Assembly: GCA_964551925.1 (NCBI GenBank)
Contig: CAZKFA010000007.1
Span: 1 to 55,695, forward strand
Source of the DNA: CAZKFA01 sp964551925
Lineage (GTDB): Bacteria; Cyanobacteriota; Vampirovibrionia; LMEP-6097
Direction of reading: 5' to 3'
Length of the DNA: 55,695 bases
This document shows positions 1 through 8,624 of this stretch, piece by piece. Below the pieces are notes generated by a model, which worked only from the letters and a program-made list of their open reading frames with translations, did no database searches and was not told where the DNA came from. Within the stretch, counting starts at the first letter, position 1. The number at the start of each line of letters is the position of its first letter. A program made the translations under genes and the position numbers.

Positions 1-1
1 T

Positions 2-64
2 GATACGGCTCGATTAGCACGAATTCAAAACTCTATGCGCTTTGCTGATAAAGCTAGACCTTAG
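2..64 (+). CDS. 3' end of an unidentified gene cut by the window edge
   Basis: An open frame enters from the left edge and stops with TAG at 62-64, giving a 20-residue C-terminal tail that ends in RFADKARP. It would converge on glyQ and overlap the last 11 bp of it, the same tight convergent overlap seen at many other junctions here. Too little is present to name a family. It could be a chance open frame, since only 63 bases are visible. Confidence 0.3.
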   Translation, partial: DTARLARIQNSMRFADKARP

Positions 65-917
65 CTAGACTTGCCGTGTACAACTCCGCCGTCTGCTGCG
101 CCACTGCCCTAATCTCAAGAATAAATTTTTGTCTTTCGTCTTTGCTAATGGCACCGCGTGCATCAAGCAAATTAAAAGTATGCGAACATTTGAGCACATA
201 ATCAAAAGCTGGTATCGCTAAACCCGCTTCTAGACAAGTTCCTACTTCTTGCAAGAATTCTTTATATAAAACAAACAAACGCTCAGCCGTACTAATTTCA
301 AAATTATACTTACTCTGTTCATATTCATTACGCTTATAAATATCAGCATAAGTTATCTTCTTGCCATCATGCTCATGCCAAAGCAAGTCAAAGACTGAAT
401 CCACTCCCTGCAAGTACATAGCGATACGCTCAAGTCCATAAGTGAGTTCGACGGCGACTGGTTTAATCTCTATACCACCAGCTTGCTGGAAGTAAGTGAA
501 TTGAGTAATCTCCATTCCATTCAACCAGACCTCCCAACCGCAGCCCCAGGCGCCAAGAGTTGGGCTCTCCCAATTGTCTTCAACGAAACGAATATCATGC
601 TCTAACGGATTGACACCAAGCGCGCGCAAACTATCTAAATAAAGATCCTGAGTATTACTAGGATTGGGTTGCATGATAACCTGATACTGAAAATAATGCT
701 GCAAGCGATTTGGGTTCTCTCCATAACGTCCATCAGTCGGACGCCTGCAAGGTTCTATACAAGCCATACGCCAATCTTTGTTCTCTAGCACTCGCAAAAA
801 AGTCGCTGGATTCATGGTACTCGCACCCTTCTCAGTGTCGTAAGGCTGCATGATAATACAACCCTGATCAGACCAATATTGGTTTAGCTTAAAAATAATC
901 TGCTGAAAACTAAGCAT
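54..917 (-). CDS. glyQ: glycyl-tRNA synthetase alpha subunit
   Basis: This is the alpha (catalytic class II) subunit of the bacterial tetrameric alpha2beta2 glycyl-tRNA synthetase, which charges tRNA-Gly in the cytoplasm. The 287 residues match the usual family length. The opening (MLSFQQIIFKLNQYW, then GCIIMQPYDTEKGAST) and the region GRYGENPNRLQHYFQYQVI are strongly characteristic of GlyQ. The beta subunit gene glyS is not in this window, so the two subunits are probably encoded apart, as in other genomes where glyQ stands alone. The gene diverges from prs with 67 bp between their starts. Confidence 0.97.
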   Translation of the reverse strand: MLSFQQIIFKLNQYWSDQGCIIMQPYDTEKGASTMNPATFLRVLENKDWRMACIEPCRRPTDGRYGENPNRLQHYFQYQVIMQPNPSNTQDLYLDSLRALGVNPLEHDIRFVEDNWESPTLGAWGCGWEVWLNGMEITQFTYFQQAGGIEIKPVAVELTYGLERIAMYLQGVDSVFDLLWHEHDGKKITYADIYKRNEYEQSKYNFEISTAERLFVLYKEFLQEVGTCLEAGLAIPAFDYVLKCSHTFNLLDARGAISKDERQKFILEIRAVAQQTAELYTASLAKV

Positions 918-984
918 ATTTAATAGTATAACGGTAATTCTTGCTAACTTTTGGGAATAAAAATGCTAGAATGAAATACAGATT

Positions 985-1986
985 ATGGATGTTTTAGGTT
1001 TGCCAGAGAAACTCACTCAAATAAATCAAAGCCAAGAGAAACAAATTAAAATTTTTTCTGGTAGAGCTAACCCTCTCTTGAGCAAAGAGATAGCCAAAGA
1101 ATTGGGGTTAGAACTCGGCAAAATCAAAATCAAGCCTTTTGCCGACGGCGAGCTTTATGTACAAGTCCAGGAAAGCGTTAGAGGCTGTGAAGTATTTTTG
1201 GTACAACCAACGAACCCACCTGTTAACGAGAATCTCGTTGAACTTTTAATTATCATTGACGCCCTTAAACGTGCTTCAGCACACACCATCAACGTCATCA
1301 TGCCTTACTATGGCTATGCCCGCCAAGATCGCAAAGCAGCTGGTAGAGAGCCTATCACGAGTAAGTTGATGGCTAAATTAATTGGTGAGGCTGGTGCTGA
1401 TAGAGTGGTTTGTTTGGATTTACATTCTGAACAAATTATCGGGTTCTTTGATACCCTCATTGACCACGTCCACGCGACTCCAGTGCTTATTGATTACATC
1501 AAAAGATTTATTGGTACTGAGAATCTAGTTATAGTCTCACCAGATGTCGGTGGTGTTACTCGCGCACGCGCTTATGCTAAACGACTAGATGGTGCGCCAA
1601 TTGCGATCGTAGACAAGCGCCGCATGCACGAACAACAGAACATGGTTGAAGTCATGAACGTTATTGGTGATGTTGAGGGCAAAATTGCAATTCTAATAGA
1701 CGACTTAATTGACACTGCTGGCACTATGACCAAAGCCGCTCAGCTACTGAAAGATCAAGGCGCTTTGAAGATTTATGCCTGTGCTACTCATGGCGTACTC
1801 TCTGAGCCTGCTTATGAAAGAATCGAGGCCTCACCAATCGAGGAGCTAGTTATAACTGATTCGATTCCACTAGCGCCGATGTGGGTACAATCCAAAAAAG
1901 TTAAACAGGTTTCAGTGGCGCCGTTTCTTGCTGAAGCCATCCGCCGTATCTATACTGGTGATTCAGTTTCAGGGCTTTTTATTTAA
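985..1986 (+). CDS. prs: ribose-phosphate pyrophosphokinase (PRPP synthetase)
   Basis: It makes PRPP from ribose 5-phosphate and ATP, the precursor for purine, pyrimidine, NAD, His and Trp synthesis. The 333-residue protein is class I. FSGRANPLLSKEIA opens the domain at about residue 24, the ATP-binding loop YYGYARQDRK lies at 108-117, DLHSEQIIGFF at 145-155, and the PRPP-binding loop DDLIDTAGT at 239-247. There are about 20 extra residues before the usual start, so an internal start is possible, but no better Met exists. Its last 18 bases overlap the end of a small convergent ORF. Confidence 0.97.
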   Translation: MDVLGLPEKLTQINQSQEKQIKIFSGRANPLLSKEIAKELGLELGKIKIKPFADGELYVQVQESVRGCEVFLVQPTNPPVNENLVELLIIIDALKRASAHTINVIMPYYGYARQDRKAAGREPITSKLMAKLIGEAGADRVVCLDLHSEQIIGFFDTLIDHVHATPVLIDYIKRFIGTENLVIVSPDVGGVTRARAYAKRLDGAPIAIVDKRRMHEQQNMVEVMNVIGDVEGKIAILIDDLIDTAGTMTKAAQLLKDQGALKIYACATHGVLSEPAYERIEASPIEELVITDSIPLAPMWVQSKKVKQVSVAPFLAEAIRRIYTGDSVSGLFI

Positions 1987-2145
1987 GCGTTTTTGTTCTG
2001 TCGCATCAGGGCCAAGAGTCCAGCCATCTTTAATTAATATGAAATAAAATAAGTAAGGGATTAATCCGATACAAATGGACCAAAAAATATATCCGACGTT
2101 GTTTTTAATTAAATCTATTATTATTGGGTCTATTAAGTTTTGCAT
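1969..2145 (-). CDS. 58-residue single-pass membrane protein, unknown
   Basis: This small ORF starts ATG at 2145, about 8 bases after a purine-rich GGAGAG ribosome site, and stops with TGA at 1969-1971 inside the end of prs. The product begins MQNLIDPIIIDLIKNN and has one hydrophobic stretch at about residues 17-38 (VGYIFWSICIGLIPYLFYFILI), then a polar tail ending QKRLNKKP. It overlaps the upstream 84-residue membrane protein gene by 41 bp in another frame, so the two are likely co-transcribed. I do not recognise the family. The good ribosome site and the clear TM segment favour a real gene. Confidence 0.55.
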   Translation of the reverse strand: MQNLIDPIIIDLIKNNVGYIFWSICIGLIPYLFYFILIKDGWTLGPDATEQKRLNKKP

Positions 2146-2359
2146 CAATCTCTCCTGTTAAAACAAAAGCCTTACAAAGCATTTCGTAACCAATTCTCGC
2201 AGCAACAATTGCAATTACCAATCTGAAAAGGAGAGTAGCATCAAAGCCACTCCCTGTCAAGATAAAGTGCAATATTAGGGCGGCCAATGGTGTTATCAAT
2301 GTGTAGCCAGTTGTTTTTAAAACTTCAACCTTAAATTTAAACTGTTCATAGCTCCACAT
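2105..2359 (-). CDS. 84-residue two-pass membrane protein, unknown
   Basis: The product starts MWSYEQFKFKVEVLKTTG. It has two likely membrane segments, about residues 18-37 (GYTLITPLAALILHFILTG) and 44-66 (LLFRLVIAIVAARIGYEMLCKAF), followed by a polar Asn-rich tail. I do not recognise a family. It is the first gene of a two-gene unit with the 58-residue ORF, whose start lies inside its 3' end. The pair runs convergently toward prs and divergently from queG. A role cannot be assigned; a small inner-membrane protein is the most that can be said. Confidence 0.6.
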   Translation of the reverse strand: MWSYEQFKFKVEVLKTTGYTLITPLAALILHFILTGSGFDATLLFRLVIAIVAARIGYEMLCKAFVLTGEIDAKLNRPNNNRFN

Positions 2360-2433
2360 GCTCCAAGCAATCTTATCCCATTCACTCTTTAGTCAAGCAG
2401 GCCAAGTGGTAACCGAATGCTAAGATTAGAAAG

Positions 2434-3525
2434 TTGAACAACTCAATTGCTAATCAAATACGTGAAGCCGCCTTAGAGATTGGCTTTAATGATGTTAAGT
2501 TTATCGCGGCTAAGCCTTTATTAGAATCTGAAGCTAAGTTTCTTGAATGGCGCGCGAAGGGTTATGCTGCTGATATGAATTATCTCTTGCGCGATGATCC
2601 TGTCAATGCTCGTCCCCAAGCACTATTGGCTGAAGCTAAGACTATTATAATGCTCACCGCTAATTACTATAGCCCCTGTCCGCCTAAGCCTGGGGATGAT
2701 TATGGTCGTATCGCGGCTTATGCAACTGGACTTGATTATCATAAAGTACTTAAACAAAAAATCCAAACTCTAGTTAATCACCCTGAGCTAAAAAATATTT
2801 TCAGTAAATCAAAATTCTTTACCGATGCTGTTCCATTATTGGAGAAGTCTTTTGCTAAACAGTCAGGGCTTGGCTTTCGCGGCAAGAATACTTTGTTGAT
2901 TTCCAAAGGCACTGGTAGTTTTAATTTCATCGCCGAGATTCTAACAGACTTAGAGTTAGAGCCCGATGCCAAGCTTGTGGTAGATTATGGTTGTGCCAAA
3001 TGCACTCGCTGCCTAGATATCTGTCCCACTAACGCACTACCCAGTCCTTACCAATTAGACGCACGTAAATGTATTAGTTACCAGACTATCGAGAATCGCG
3101 GTGACATCCCCATTGAACTGCACTCAGGGATTGGAGATTGGCTTTTTGGTTGTGATCTTTGCCAAACAATTTGTCCCTATAACAAAATCTCTGCTCCGCA
3201 AACTTTCCCAGAATTCAAGCCAGAGTCTGGTTTTGGGCATTGGTTAAATTTAGATGAGATTCTTGATTTGGAACTTAATACTTATAACAAAAACGACCTT
3301 ATTAATAAACTTGAGACACATATATTTATTGATCCACAAGCACTTGCCACTATCAAAAAAATCCTCACCAAAGCAAATATCATTACAGATGAGCTTCTGG
3401 ATCAAATTTTCCAGATCAAATTTGCTCGCACGCCATTATTAAGAGCCAAGCGGCAAGGCTTGATTAGGAACGCTAAAATAATTAGATCTAATATATCCCC
3501 ACCAAGCCATGCTCACCAAGCTTAG
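2434..3525 (+). CDS. queG: epoxyqueuosine reductase
   Basis: It catalyses the last step of queuosine synthesis, reducing epoxyqueuosine to queuosine in tRNA with a cobalamin cofactor and two 4Fe-4S clusters. The ferredoxin-like part shows C187, C190, C193 followed by CP at 197-198, and C240, C243, C247 followed by P248. TDAVPLLEKSFA (about 130-141) carries the presumed catalytic Asp131, and GFRGKNTLLI (148-157) is a family hallmark. The start is TTG at 2434; no ATG fits better. The 3' end overlaps the convergent PstS-like gene by 38 bp. No other queuosine genes are nearby. Confidence 0.95.
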   Translation: MNNSIANQIREAALEIGFNDVKFIAAKPLLESEAKFLEWRAKGYAADMNYLLRDDPVNARPQALLAEAKTIIMLTANYYSPCPPKPGDDYGRIAAYATGLDYHKVLKQKIQTLVNHPELKNIFSKSKFFTDAVPLLEKSFAKQSGLGFRGKNTLLISKGTGSFNFIAEILTDLELEPDAKLVVDYGCAKCTRCLDICPTNALPSPYQLDARKCISYQTIENRGDIPIELHSGIGDWLFGCDLCQTICPYNKISAPQTFPEFKPESGFGHWLNLDEILDLELNTYNKNDLINKLETHIFIDPQALATIKKILTKANIITDELLDQIFQIKFARTPLLRAKRQGLIRNAKIIRSNISPPSHAHQA

Positions 3526-4903
3526 ATTGAATTTCTGGGCTGCGCATGAAGTCAATTAGCTTCGCTTCTGTATCGCCCAGTGAACCTGCTGTAACAAAAT
3601 ATAAATATCTAGTAAGTGGGTACTCGCCGCGTTTCACTCGCTCGGCATCAAGAGTTCCGCGATCATTTACTGGTTTAGTGCCAGTCTCATCAAAGACTGA
3701 AGCAATTTTGATTACCTTGACTTTATTGTTCTCTAATAAAGCACTAATACTAGCAAAACCAATTGCATTAGAGTCTGCAGCTATCATATCAATCATCTTA
3801 ATTGGATCGTATATATGCACCACTTCGTCAGAAATCTTCTCTGAGAACATCACTCTATCAACGAAATAGGCGTAAGTACCACTTTGTTTAGAGAGCGCGA
3901 AACGCTTAATCGTTGCAGCGGAATCCAAACCCAAATCCTGCCAGCTAATATTGTCAGCCGTGTAAATTTTACGTAGATCATCAACCGTCAAAGAGTCTAA
4001 AGGATTATTCTTACTAACAAAAACCACCACCGAATCTATAGCAATCTTATGATCTACAATCCCCTCTCCAAGCCTAATAGCTTTCTTACGATCATCAACA
4101 CTCGGTATCTTAGAACTAGCAGCCAGCTGCACTCTGCCATCAATTAATTCATTAATAGCTAATCCACTGTCTCCTCCCTGTATATCAAGATTTAAGCTAG
4201 GATATTTAGCCTTAAATAAATCCTGATTCTCCCTAAGAATATTTAACAAAGAATCCGTACCAAAAACTTTTACAGCACCATTAGAGCTTGGTCTAGAGAC
4301 TGAGCTTAATTGCTGATCTGATCTATATTCTTTAATTAGGTTAGTTACGCGCGTAGCGCTATTATTAAAAAACATATTATAGACGGTGATTCCAGCAATC
4401 GCCAAAAAAACCAAAAACATTAAATTTACCATACAGCCCAAAGAGCCTTTCTTTTTCTGGGTTGGTTGATTTTGAACAGATGCTCGTTGTTTTATTTCTT
4501 GCTTAATAGGCTTTTGCTGAGACAGATTAACTTTATGATCTTTTCTTTTCAGATTATCAAAAATAAAATCAACGCCTTTTTGTAGATATCTATTAGTACT
4601 AGAAAGGTTTTCGCCGATATCAATAGCTACCGAGTTAAGATCAGATTCATATTTAAAAACCAATTCTAGAACGCGTTTGATCTTCTTTAACTCTTCAACT
4701 GAATATTGGGGCTTGATAATTTTATTGCCAAGATCTTTATCAAGAAAATTAATTAGATTATTTATTTCTATTGCAAGCGATAAAAACTCACTAATTTGCT
4801 CAAAACTATATTCATCAGATTTCTTGTAAGAATCAGCATTTAAAGAAAATTCTAAGATCTCATGGATTATATTTTTTTTGATGTCAAAACTACTTAATAC
4901 CAT
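3488..4903 (-). CDS. membrane-anchored PstS-like phosphate-binding-domain protein
   Basis: The C-terminal ~260 residues (about 210-470) form a periplasmic-binding-protein domain of the PstS type, with VKVFGTDSLL, a LAASSKI segment, and the signature stretch SKQSGTYAYFVDRVMFSE. Unlike a classic PstS with a cleaved signal peptide, it has about 155 polar residues first, then one TM helix at about 158-178, so the binding domain would be tethered outside and an N-terminal domain would sit in the cytoplasm. That N-terminal part is helical, Lys-rich near the membrane and not recognised. No pstCAB transporter genes are adjacent. It sits 1 bp downstream of the 36-residue ORF, in apparent operon with dnaN. 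It could be a sensor or scavenging protein rather than a transporter subunit. Confidence 0.8.
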   Translation of the reverse strand: MVLSSFDIKKNIIHEILEFSLNADSYKKSDEYSFEQISEFLSLAIEINNLINFLDKDLGNKIIKPQYSVEELKKIKRVLELVFKYESDLNSVAIDIGENLSSTNRYLQKGVDFIFDNLKRKDHKVNLSQQKPIKQEIKQRASVQNQPTQKKKGSLGCMVNLMFLVFLAIAGITVYNMFFNNSATRVTNLIKEYRSDQQLSSVSRPSSNGAVKVFGTDSLLNILRENQDLFKAKYPSLNLDIQGGDSGLAINELIDGRVQLAASSKIPSVDDRKKAIRLGEGIVDHKIAIDSVVVFVSKNNPLDSLTVDDLRKIYTADNISWQDLGLDSAATIKRFALSKQSGTYAYFVDRVMFSEKISDEVVHIYDPIKMIDMIAADSNAIGFASISALLENNKVKVIKIASVFDETGTKPVNDRGTLDAERVKRGEYPLTRYLYFVTAGSLGDTEAKLIDFMRSPEIQSKLGEHGLVGIY

Positions 4904-4904
4904 T

Positions 4905-5015
4905 CTATTTCTTTAATAGTAATTCAAAAATCAAATCCTTAGTTTCTGGACTTATTGAATTAGAAAACAGCTCCTCAATTAAGTTTCTGACCTTTACCTT
5001 AGTATCCTCATCCAT
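4905..5015 (-). CDS. 36-residue acidic/helical small protein, unknown
   Basis: The ORF begins MDEDTKVKVRNLIEELFSN and ends FELLLKK. It starts 3 bp after the dnaN stop codon and ends 1 bp before the ATG of the PstS-like gene. This tight fit between two real genes, with no gap left unused, is the main reason to believe it. The sequence looks like two short amphipathic helices separated by ISPETKD. No family is recognised. A regulatory or coupling role for the downstream membrane protein is possible but cannot be shown. Confidence 0.5.
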   Translation of the reverse strand: MDEDTKVKVRNLIEELFSNSISPETKDLIFELLLKK

Positions 5016-5018
5016 AAA

Positions 5019-6167
5019 TTAACCCTCATGCTTGATTGGCATAACCAAGTGAATATAATTTTCCTGAGATATTGGTCTAATAAGAACAGGATTAACAGAG
5101 CTAGTAAGGGCTATTTGGATCTTCTCAGAGTCTATGTATTTAAGAGGTTCTGTCAAATATTTAACATTAAAATATATCTCTAATGGCTCGCCTATATATT
5201 CAATAGTTACTTTATCATCAGCCTTACCAAAATCCTGATTTTTGGATTCAATTGTTAATAGATTTTCGGCAAACGATAACTTAACAAGATTTGTAATCTC
5301 ATTAGCCATCACAGCTACTCTTTCTAACACCGTCAGTAAGTCCTTACGATTAATCTGAGCAATTTTGTCTTGATTGCTTGGAATTAATTGTTTGTAACGT
5401 GGATAAGTACCGTCTAGTAAACGAGAAACAATAAATCTATCTTCAGTTGCAAAAACTATTTGTCTATCAATAAAAGATATTTTGATAGTATCATCAACAC
5501 TGGTATCTAATATTTTTTGTACATCAGTTATAACTCTAGCTGGTACAACAGCTTCCTTAGAACTGAATTTAGGAAAGGATTCTAGACCTTTAAGTTCTAA
5601 CTGATAACTAGATAAACGATTACCATCTGTAGAAGCAATCTCAAGGAAATATTTCACATCACCATCTTCCTTAATCTCAGATATTCCCAAATAAATTCCA
5701 CCAAGAATATTATTCAAATCATATTTAGAAGATGAGAAATGAACCAAATTAATAATTCTAGAAAATTCTGCTTTATTAATAGAAATAAAAGCAGCTAATT
5801 CTGGTTTATCTTGTTTAGGAAAATCCTCTGATGGTAAACCAACTAAATCAAAATTAGACTCTTTACAAAGTAAATTTGCTTTATTTGTAAGCCTATCAAC
5901 AGTGATATAAATATCATCGTCATCAAGTTTACTAACGACTTCTTCAAGTTTCTGAGCTGAGATAGTTATACTTCCTGAAACCTCATTTATTGAAGGTATT
6001 GTTGCTTCAATTGTGAAATCTAAATCAGTTGCATTTAACTTTAAGTAACCTTCGTTAGTTTCTAGAAGAATATTTTTTAAAATAGGTTGGATTCCTTTAC
6101 TTGGAACTGCTTTGGATACAGATTTAATAGCCTTATCTAGAGTTGATTTTGGAACCTTAAACTTCAT
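5019..6167 (-). CDS. dnaN: DNA polymerase III beta subunit (sliding clamp)
   Basis: It encodes the ring-shaped processivity clamp of the replicative polymerase. From MKFKVPKSTLDKAIKSVSKAVPSK to the C-terminal YIHLVMPI, the layout of three repeated clamp domains is typical and the length (382 residues) is normal. An in-frame ATG at 6182 would add MIISI; I prefer 6167 because family members begin MKF. Upstream lies an AT-rich 230-bp gap with DnaA-box-like repeats. Downstream, a 36-residue ORF and the PstS-like gene follow within a few bases. dnaA and recF are not in the window. Confidence 0.96.
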   Translation of the reverse strand: MKFKVPKSTLDKAIKSVSKAVPSKGIQPILKNILLETNEGYLKLNATDLDFTIEATIPSINEVSGSITISAQKLEEVVSKLDDDDIYITVDRLTNKANLLCKESNFDLVGLPSEDFPKQDKPELAAFISINKAEFSRIINLVHFSSSKYDLNNILGGIYLGISEIKEDGDVKYFLEIASTDGNRLSSYQLELKGLESFPKFSSKEAVVPARVITDVQKILDTSVDDTIKISFIDRQIVFATEDRFIVSRLLDGTYPRYKQLIPSNQDKIAQINRKDLLTVLERVAVMANEITNLVKLSFAENLLTIESKNQDFGKADDKVTIEYIGEPLEIYFNVKYLTEPLKYIDSEKIQIALTSSVNPVLIRPISQENYIHLVMPIKHEG

Positions 6168-6279
6168 AATACTAATAATCATAACTGTTTTATGCTCAAA
6201 TGTGTAGAGTTTACAATACCCTCTAATAATATGTATATTAATAATATATAGAAATAGTAGTAGTAGAGAGTTAGTTTTG

Positions 6280-6418
6280 TGTAGAAAATGGGAATAATCT
6301 ATATGTAGACTAAGTTTTTACTGTTTATTTAATGTAGAAAGTTTTCTACATTTCTACATTGACTTTGATTTTTAATCTCAATAGCAGAGTTTTCTACATT
6401 TCTAAAAAGTTTTCTACA
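6280..6418. other. DnaA-box-like cluster; candidate replication origin
   Basis: Within about 140 bp upstream of dnaN, TTTTCTACA occurs at 6342-6350, 6390-6398 and 6410-6418, and inverted at 6280-6288. One-mismatch forms lie at 6350-6358 and, inverted, at 6333-6341. The copies at 6331-6352 form an inverted repeat with 10-bp arms and a 2-bp centre. The surrounding gap (6183-6413) is very AT-rich and holds no gene. The nonamer differs by one base from TTTTCCACA, the DnaA box form reported for cyanobacteria, where some origins lie next to dnaN. Origin function is inferred. The last copy runs into the 3' end of cysC. Confidence 0.55.
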
Positions 6419-6953
6419 TCTTACTAACATAGTTATGAACATCTAAGAAATTGATGATCTTGGACACAGAATCACTAATAGTTGTATTCTCTGTATCAAT
6501 TATTAGGTCAGCATTAACAGGAGCTTCATAAGGATCTTGGATACCAGTGAAGTTTGTAATTTCATTATTCAAAGCTTTTTTGTATAAACCTTTGACATCA
6601 CGTTTAATAACTTCTTCTAAACTTGCCTTTATATAAACTAGTACAAAGTTCTCGCTAAGAGTTTTTGCAAGCTGTCGCGCTTCTTCATAAGGGGCTATTA
6701 CTGGCACTATTACTAATACTTGGTGTTTAGAGATTTTGCCAGCAAGGAAAGCAATACGTTCGATATTTTTAATTCGATCTTCTTTGTTGAAACCCAGATC
6801 CTTACAAAGATGCTCACGAATTTCATCACCATCTAAAATTTCTATATCAATACCAGAAAGTGTTTTACCAAGTTGATTTGCTATTGTTGTTTTGCCTGAA
6901 CCTGATAAGCCTGTTAGCCATAGTGTTAGACCTTTTTGTAACTTATACTGCAT
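6414..6953 (-). CDS. cysC: adenylylsulfate kinase (APS kinase)
   Basis: It phosphorylates APS to PAPS. The P-loop GLSGSGKT is at residues 15-22, followed by the APS-site motif LDGDEIREHLCKDLGF and the lid region IAPYEEARQLAKTL. The 179 residues are the length of a stand-alone CysC. cysD/cysN and a PAPS reductase are absent here, so whether it feeds assimilation or sulfation cannot be told. Its 3' end coincides with the last of the DnaA-box-like nonamers. It diverges from tlyA with a 33-bp gap. Confidence 0.93.
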   Translation of the reverse strand: MQYKLQKGLTLWLTGLSGSGKTTIANQLGKTLSGIDIEILDGDEIREHLCKDLGFNKEDRIKNIERIAFLAGKISKHQVLVIVPVIAPYEEARQLAKTLSENFVLVYIKASLEEVIKRDVKGLYKKALNNEITNFTGIQDPYEAPVNADLIIDTENTTISDSVSKIINFLDVHNYVSKM

Positions 6954-6986
6954 TAGTTTAATTATATACCCTGCTATTATTTACTT

Positions 6987-7775
6987 ATGAAATCGCGACT
7001 AGATGAATTGTTGCTTGATTTAGGATTGTTTGCAAGCCGTAAACAAGCTCAGAGCTGCATTATGACCAATGGCGTCACTGTTGCAGGCAAACTAATTAAT
7101 AAGCCAGGGTTCATGTTTAACACAGAGAAGTTTCTTGCCAGTTACGAAGAAGATCCTGGTTTTCTTGAGATCACAGATAGTTTTAGTCAATATGTTAGCC
7201 GCGGAGCTTATAAATTAGAAGCTGCGCATCAACAATTTCAACTAGATTTTACTGGTACGACAGTTCTTGATATCGGAGCTTCAACCGGCGGTTTTGTAGA
7301 TTTTGTTTTACAGCATGGCGCCAAGCAGGTCATAGCACTAGATGTAGGCAAAGGTCAGCTGCATTATAAATTACAAAAAGACGCACGCGTCATCAATCTA
7401 GAAGAAGTTAATTTTAGATTTTTTGATCCAGAAACTCTAGGGCAAGCACTAGTAGTGGATTTTGTGGTGATTGATGTTTCTTTTATTTCTTTAATAACAA
7501 TACTTGAGAGATTAAAAGTACTTAGCAACCAAAAGACTAAGTTAAATTTTAGCCAGGGCTTACAGATCATTGCCTTATTGAAGCCACAATTTGAAGCTGG
7601 TAAGGCAATAATGGATAAATGCAAAGGCGTGATTAAAGACGATGAGATTCGTCAGTCTATCCTAATTCAATCCACAAGCAACATAGAAGAACTTGGTTAT
7701 AAGATAGTTAATAATATTGAATCGCCACTTAGGGGTGCTAAGGGTAATGTAGAGTATCTCTTACAATTGCTATAA
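6987..7775 (+). CDS. tlyA: TlyA family rRNA 2'-O-methyltransferase (hemolysin-like)
   Basis: The N-terminal S4 RNA-binding domain (about 1-60) is followed by an FtsJ/RrmJ-type methyltransferase domain with SRGAYKL, the SAM motif DIGASTGGF and a VIDVSFISL strand, then ALLKPQFEAG, giving the K-D-K-E arrangement of this fold. Known members 2'-O-methylate cytidines of 16S and 23S rRNA. The name hemolysin is historical. The gene opens a plus-strand run: nadK begins 9 bp after its stop. Confidence 0.92.
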   Translation: MKSRLDELLLDLGLFASRKQAQSCIMTNGVTVAGKLINKPGFMFNTEKFLASYEEDPGFLEITDSFSQYVSRGAYKLEAAHQQFQLDFTGTTVLDIGASTGGFVDFVLQHGAKQVIALDVGKGQLHYKLQKDARVINLEEVNFRFFDPETLGQALVVDFVVIDVSFISLITILERLKVLSNQKTKLNFSQGLQIIALLKPQFEAGKAIMDKCKGVIKDDEIRQSILIQSTSNIEELGYKIVNNIESPLRGAKGNVEYLLQLL

Positions 7776-7784
7776 TAAGCAAGT

Positions 7785-8624
7785 ATGAAGGTGGTAGTTT
7801 TCTACAATCCCAACAAAGAAACAGCTAGTGCTAAAGCTGAGGATTTGGCAGAGATTCTGCGCAAGAAAGACGTAACGGTTTTGGTTACACCGACTCAGAA
7901 TCATGGTTTTGAAGATTGGGGATTGTTAGACGAGTCAACAGACTTTGCCATAGCGCTTGGTGGCGACGGGACCTTTCTGTTGGCTGCTAAACAAGTCTTA
8001 GCTTATGGCATCCCTTTGCTGGGTGTGAATTTTGGACATCTTGGTTTTTTGTCTGAGTATGGTGATATCAGCATGGAAGAACTTGCCACGAAGATTATCC
8101 AAAAAGATTATACGATTGAGCAGAGAACGGTCTTAAGAGCAGAGGTTGATGATCGCAAGCTTTATGCTATTAATGATATAACCGTCAATCGTTCTATTAA
8201 TTCTAATTTGCTTTACACCGATCTTTATATAGATGATAATTTATTACATTCTTTTCGCTCTGATGGCATTGTAGTATGCACCCCGACAGGATCAACTGCT
8301 TATGCACTCAGTGCTGGTGGAGCAGTAATGGATCCTCAGATCAAGGCTTTTCAGATAGTGCCTATTGCAGCTCATTCGCTCAATTCCAGACCCCATGTGG
8401 TTTTGGACACGCAGACTATAATGCTAGCCAGTAAAGGCAAGGATCAAAACAAACCTTTCTATTTACTTGCCGATGGTCATGATATGCTTAGTATCGAACC
8501 TGGCACACAGATCAAAATCAATAAAGCGGCTGCCTCTCTTAAATTAGCGAAACTGAAGAATAAGGATAGAAATTTTTATAGTATTTTGCGCGATAAAATG
8601 AAATGGGGCTCAATAAATAATTAA
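7785..8624 (+). CDS. nadK: NAD kinase
   Basis: It makes NADP from NAD. GGDGTFL lies at residues 59-65, NDITVNR and the nucleotide-binding segment SDGIVVCTPTGSTAYALSAGG follow, all hallmarks of the family. The 279-residue length is normal. It starts 9 bp after tlyA, a pairing common in bacteria where tlyA is followed by nadK (often then recN). Here recN is replaced by an unknown gene whose ATG directly abuts the nadK stop. Confidence 0.96.
   Translation: MKVVVFYNPNKETASAKAEDLAEILRKKDVTVLVTPTQNHGFEDWGLLDESTDFAIALGGDGTFLLAAKQVLAYGIPLLGVNFGHLGFLSEYGDISMEELATKIIQKDYTIEQRTVLRAEVDDRKLYAINDITVNRSINSNLLYTDLYIDDNLLHSFRSDGIVVCTPTGSTAYALSAGGAVMDPQIKAFQIVPIAAHSLNSRPHVVLDTQTIMLASKGKDQNKPFYLLADGHDMLSIEPGTQIKINKAAASLKLAKLKNKDRNFYSILRDKMKWGSINN

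Noticed and set aside
3546..3869. 107-codon plus-strand ORF
   Set aside because: Antisense to the PstS-like gene; composition mirrors the complementary frame.
7798..7806. TTTTCTACA nonamer inside nadK
   Set aside because: A lone copy in coding DNA, as expected by chance; only the cluster before dnaN is informative.
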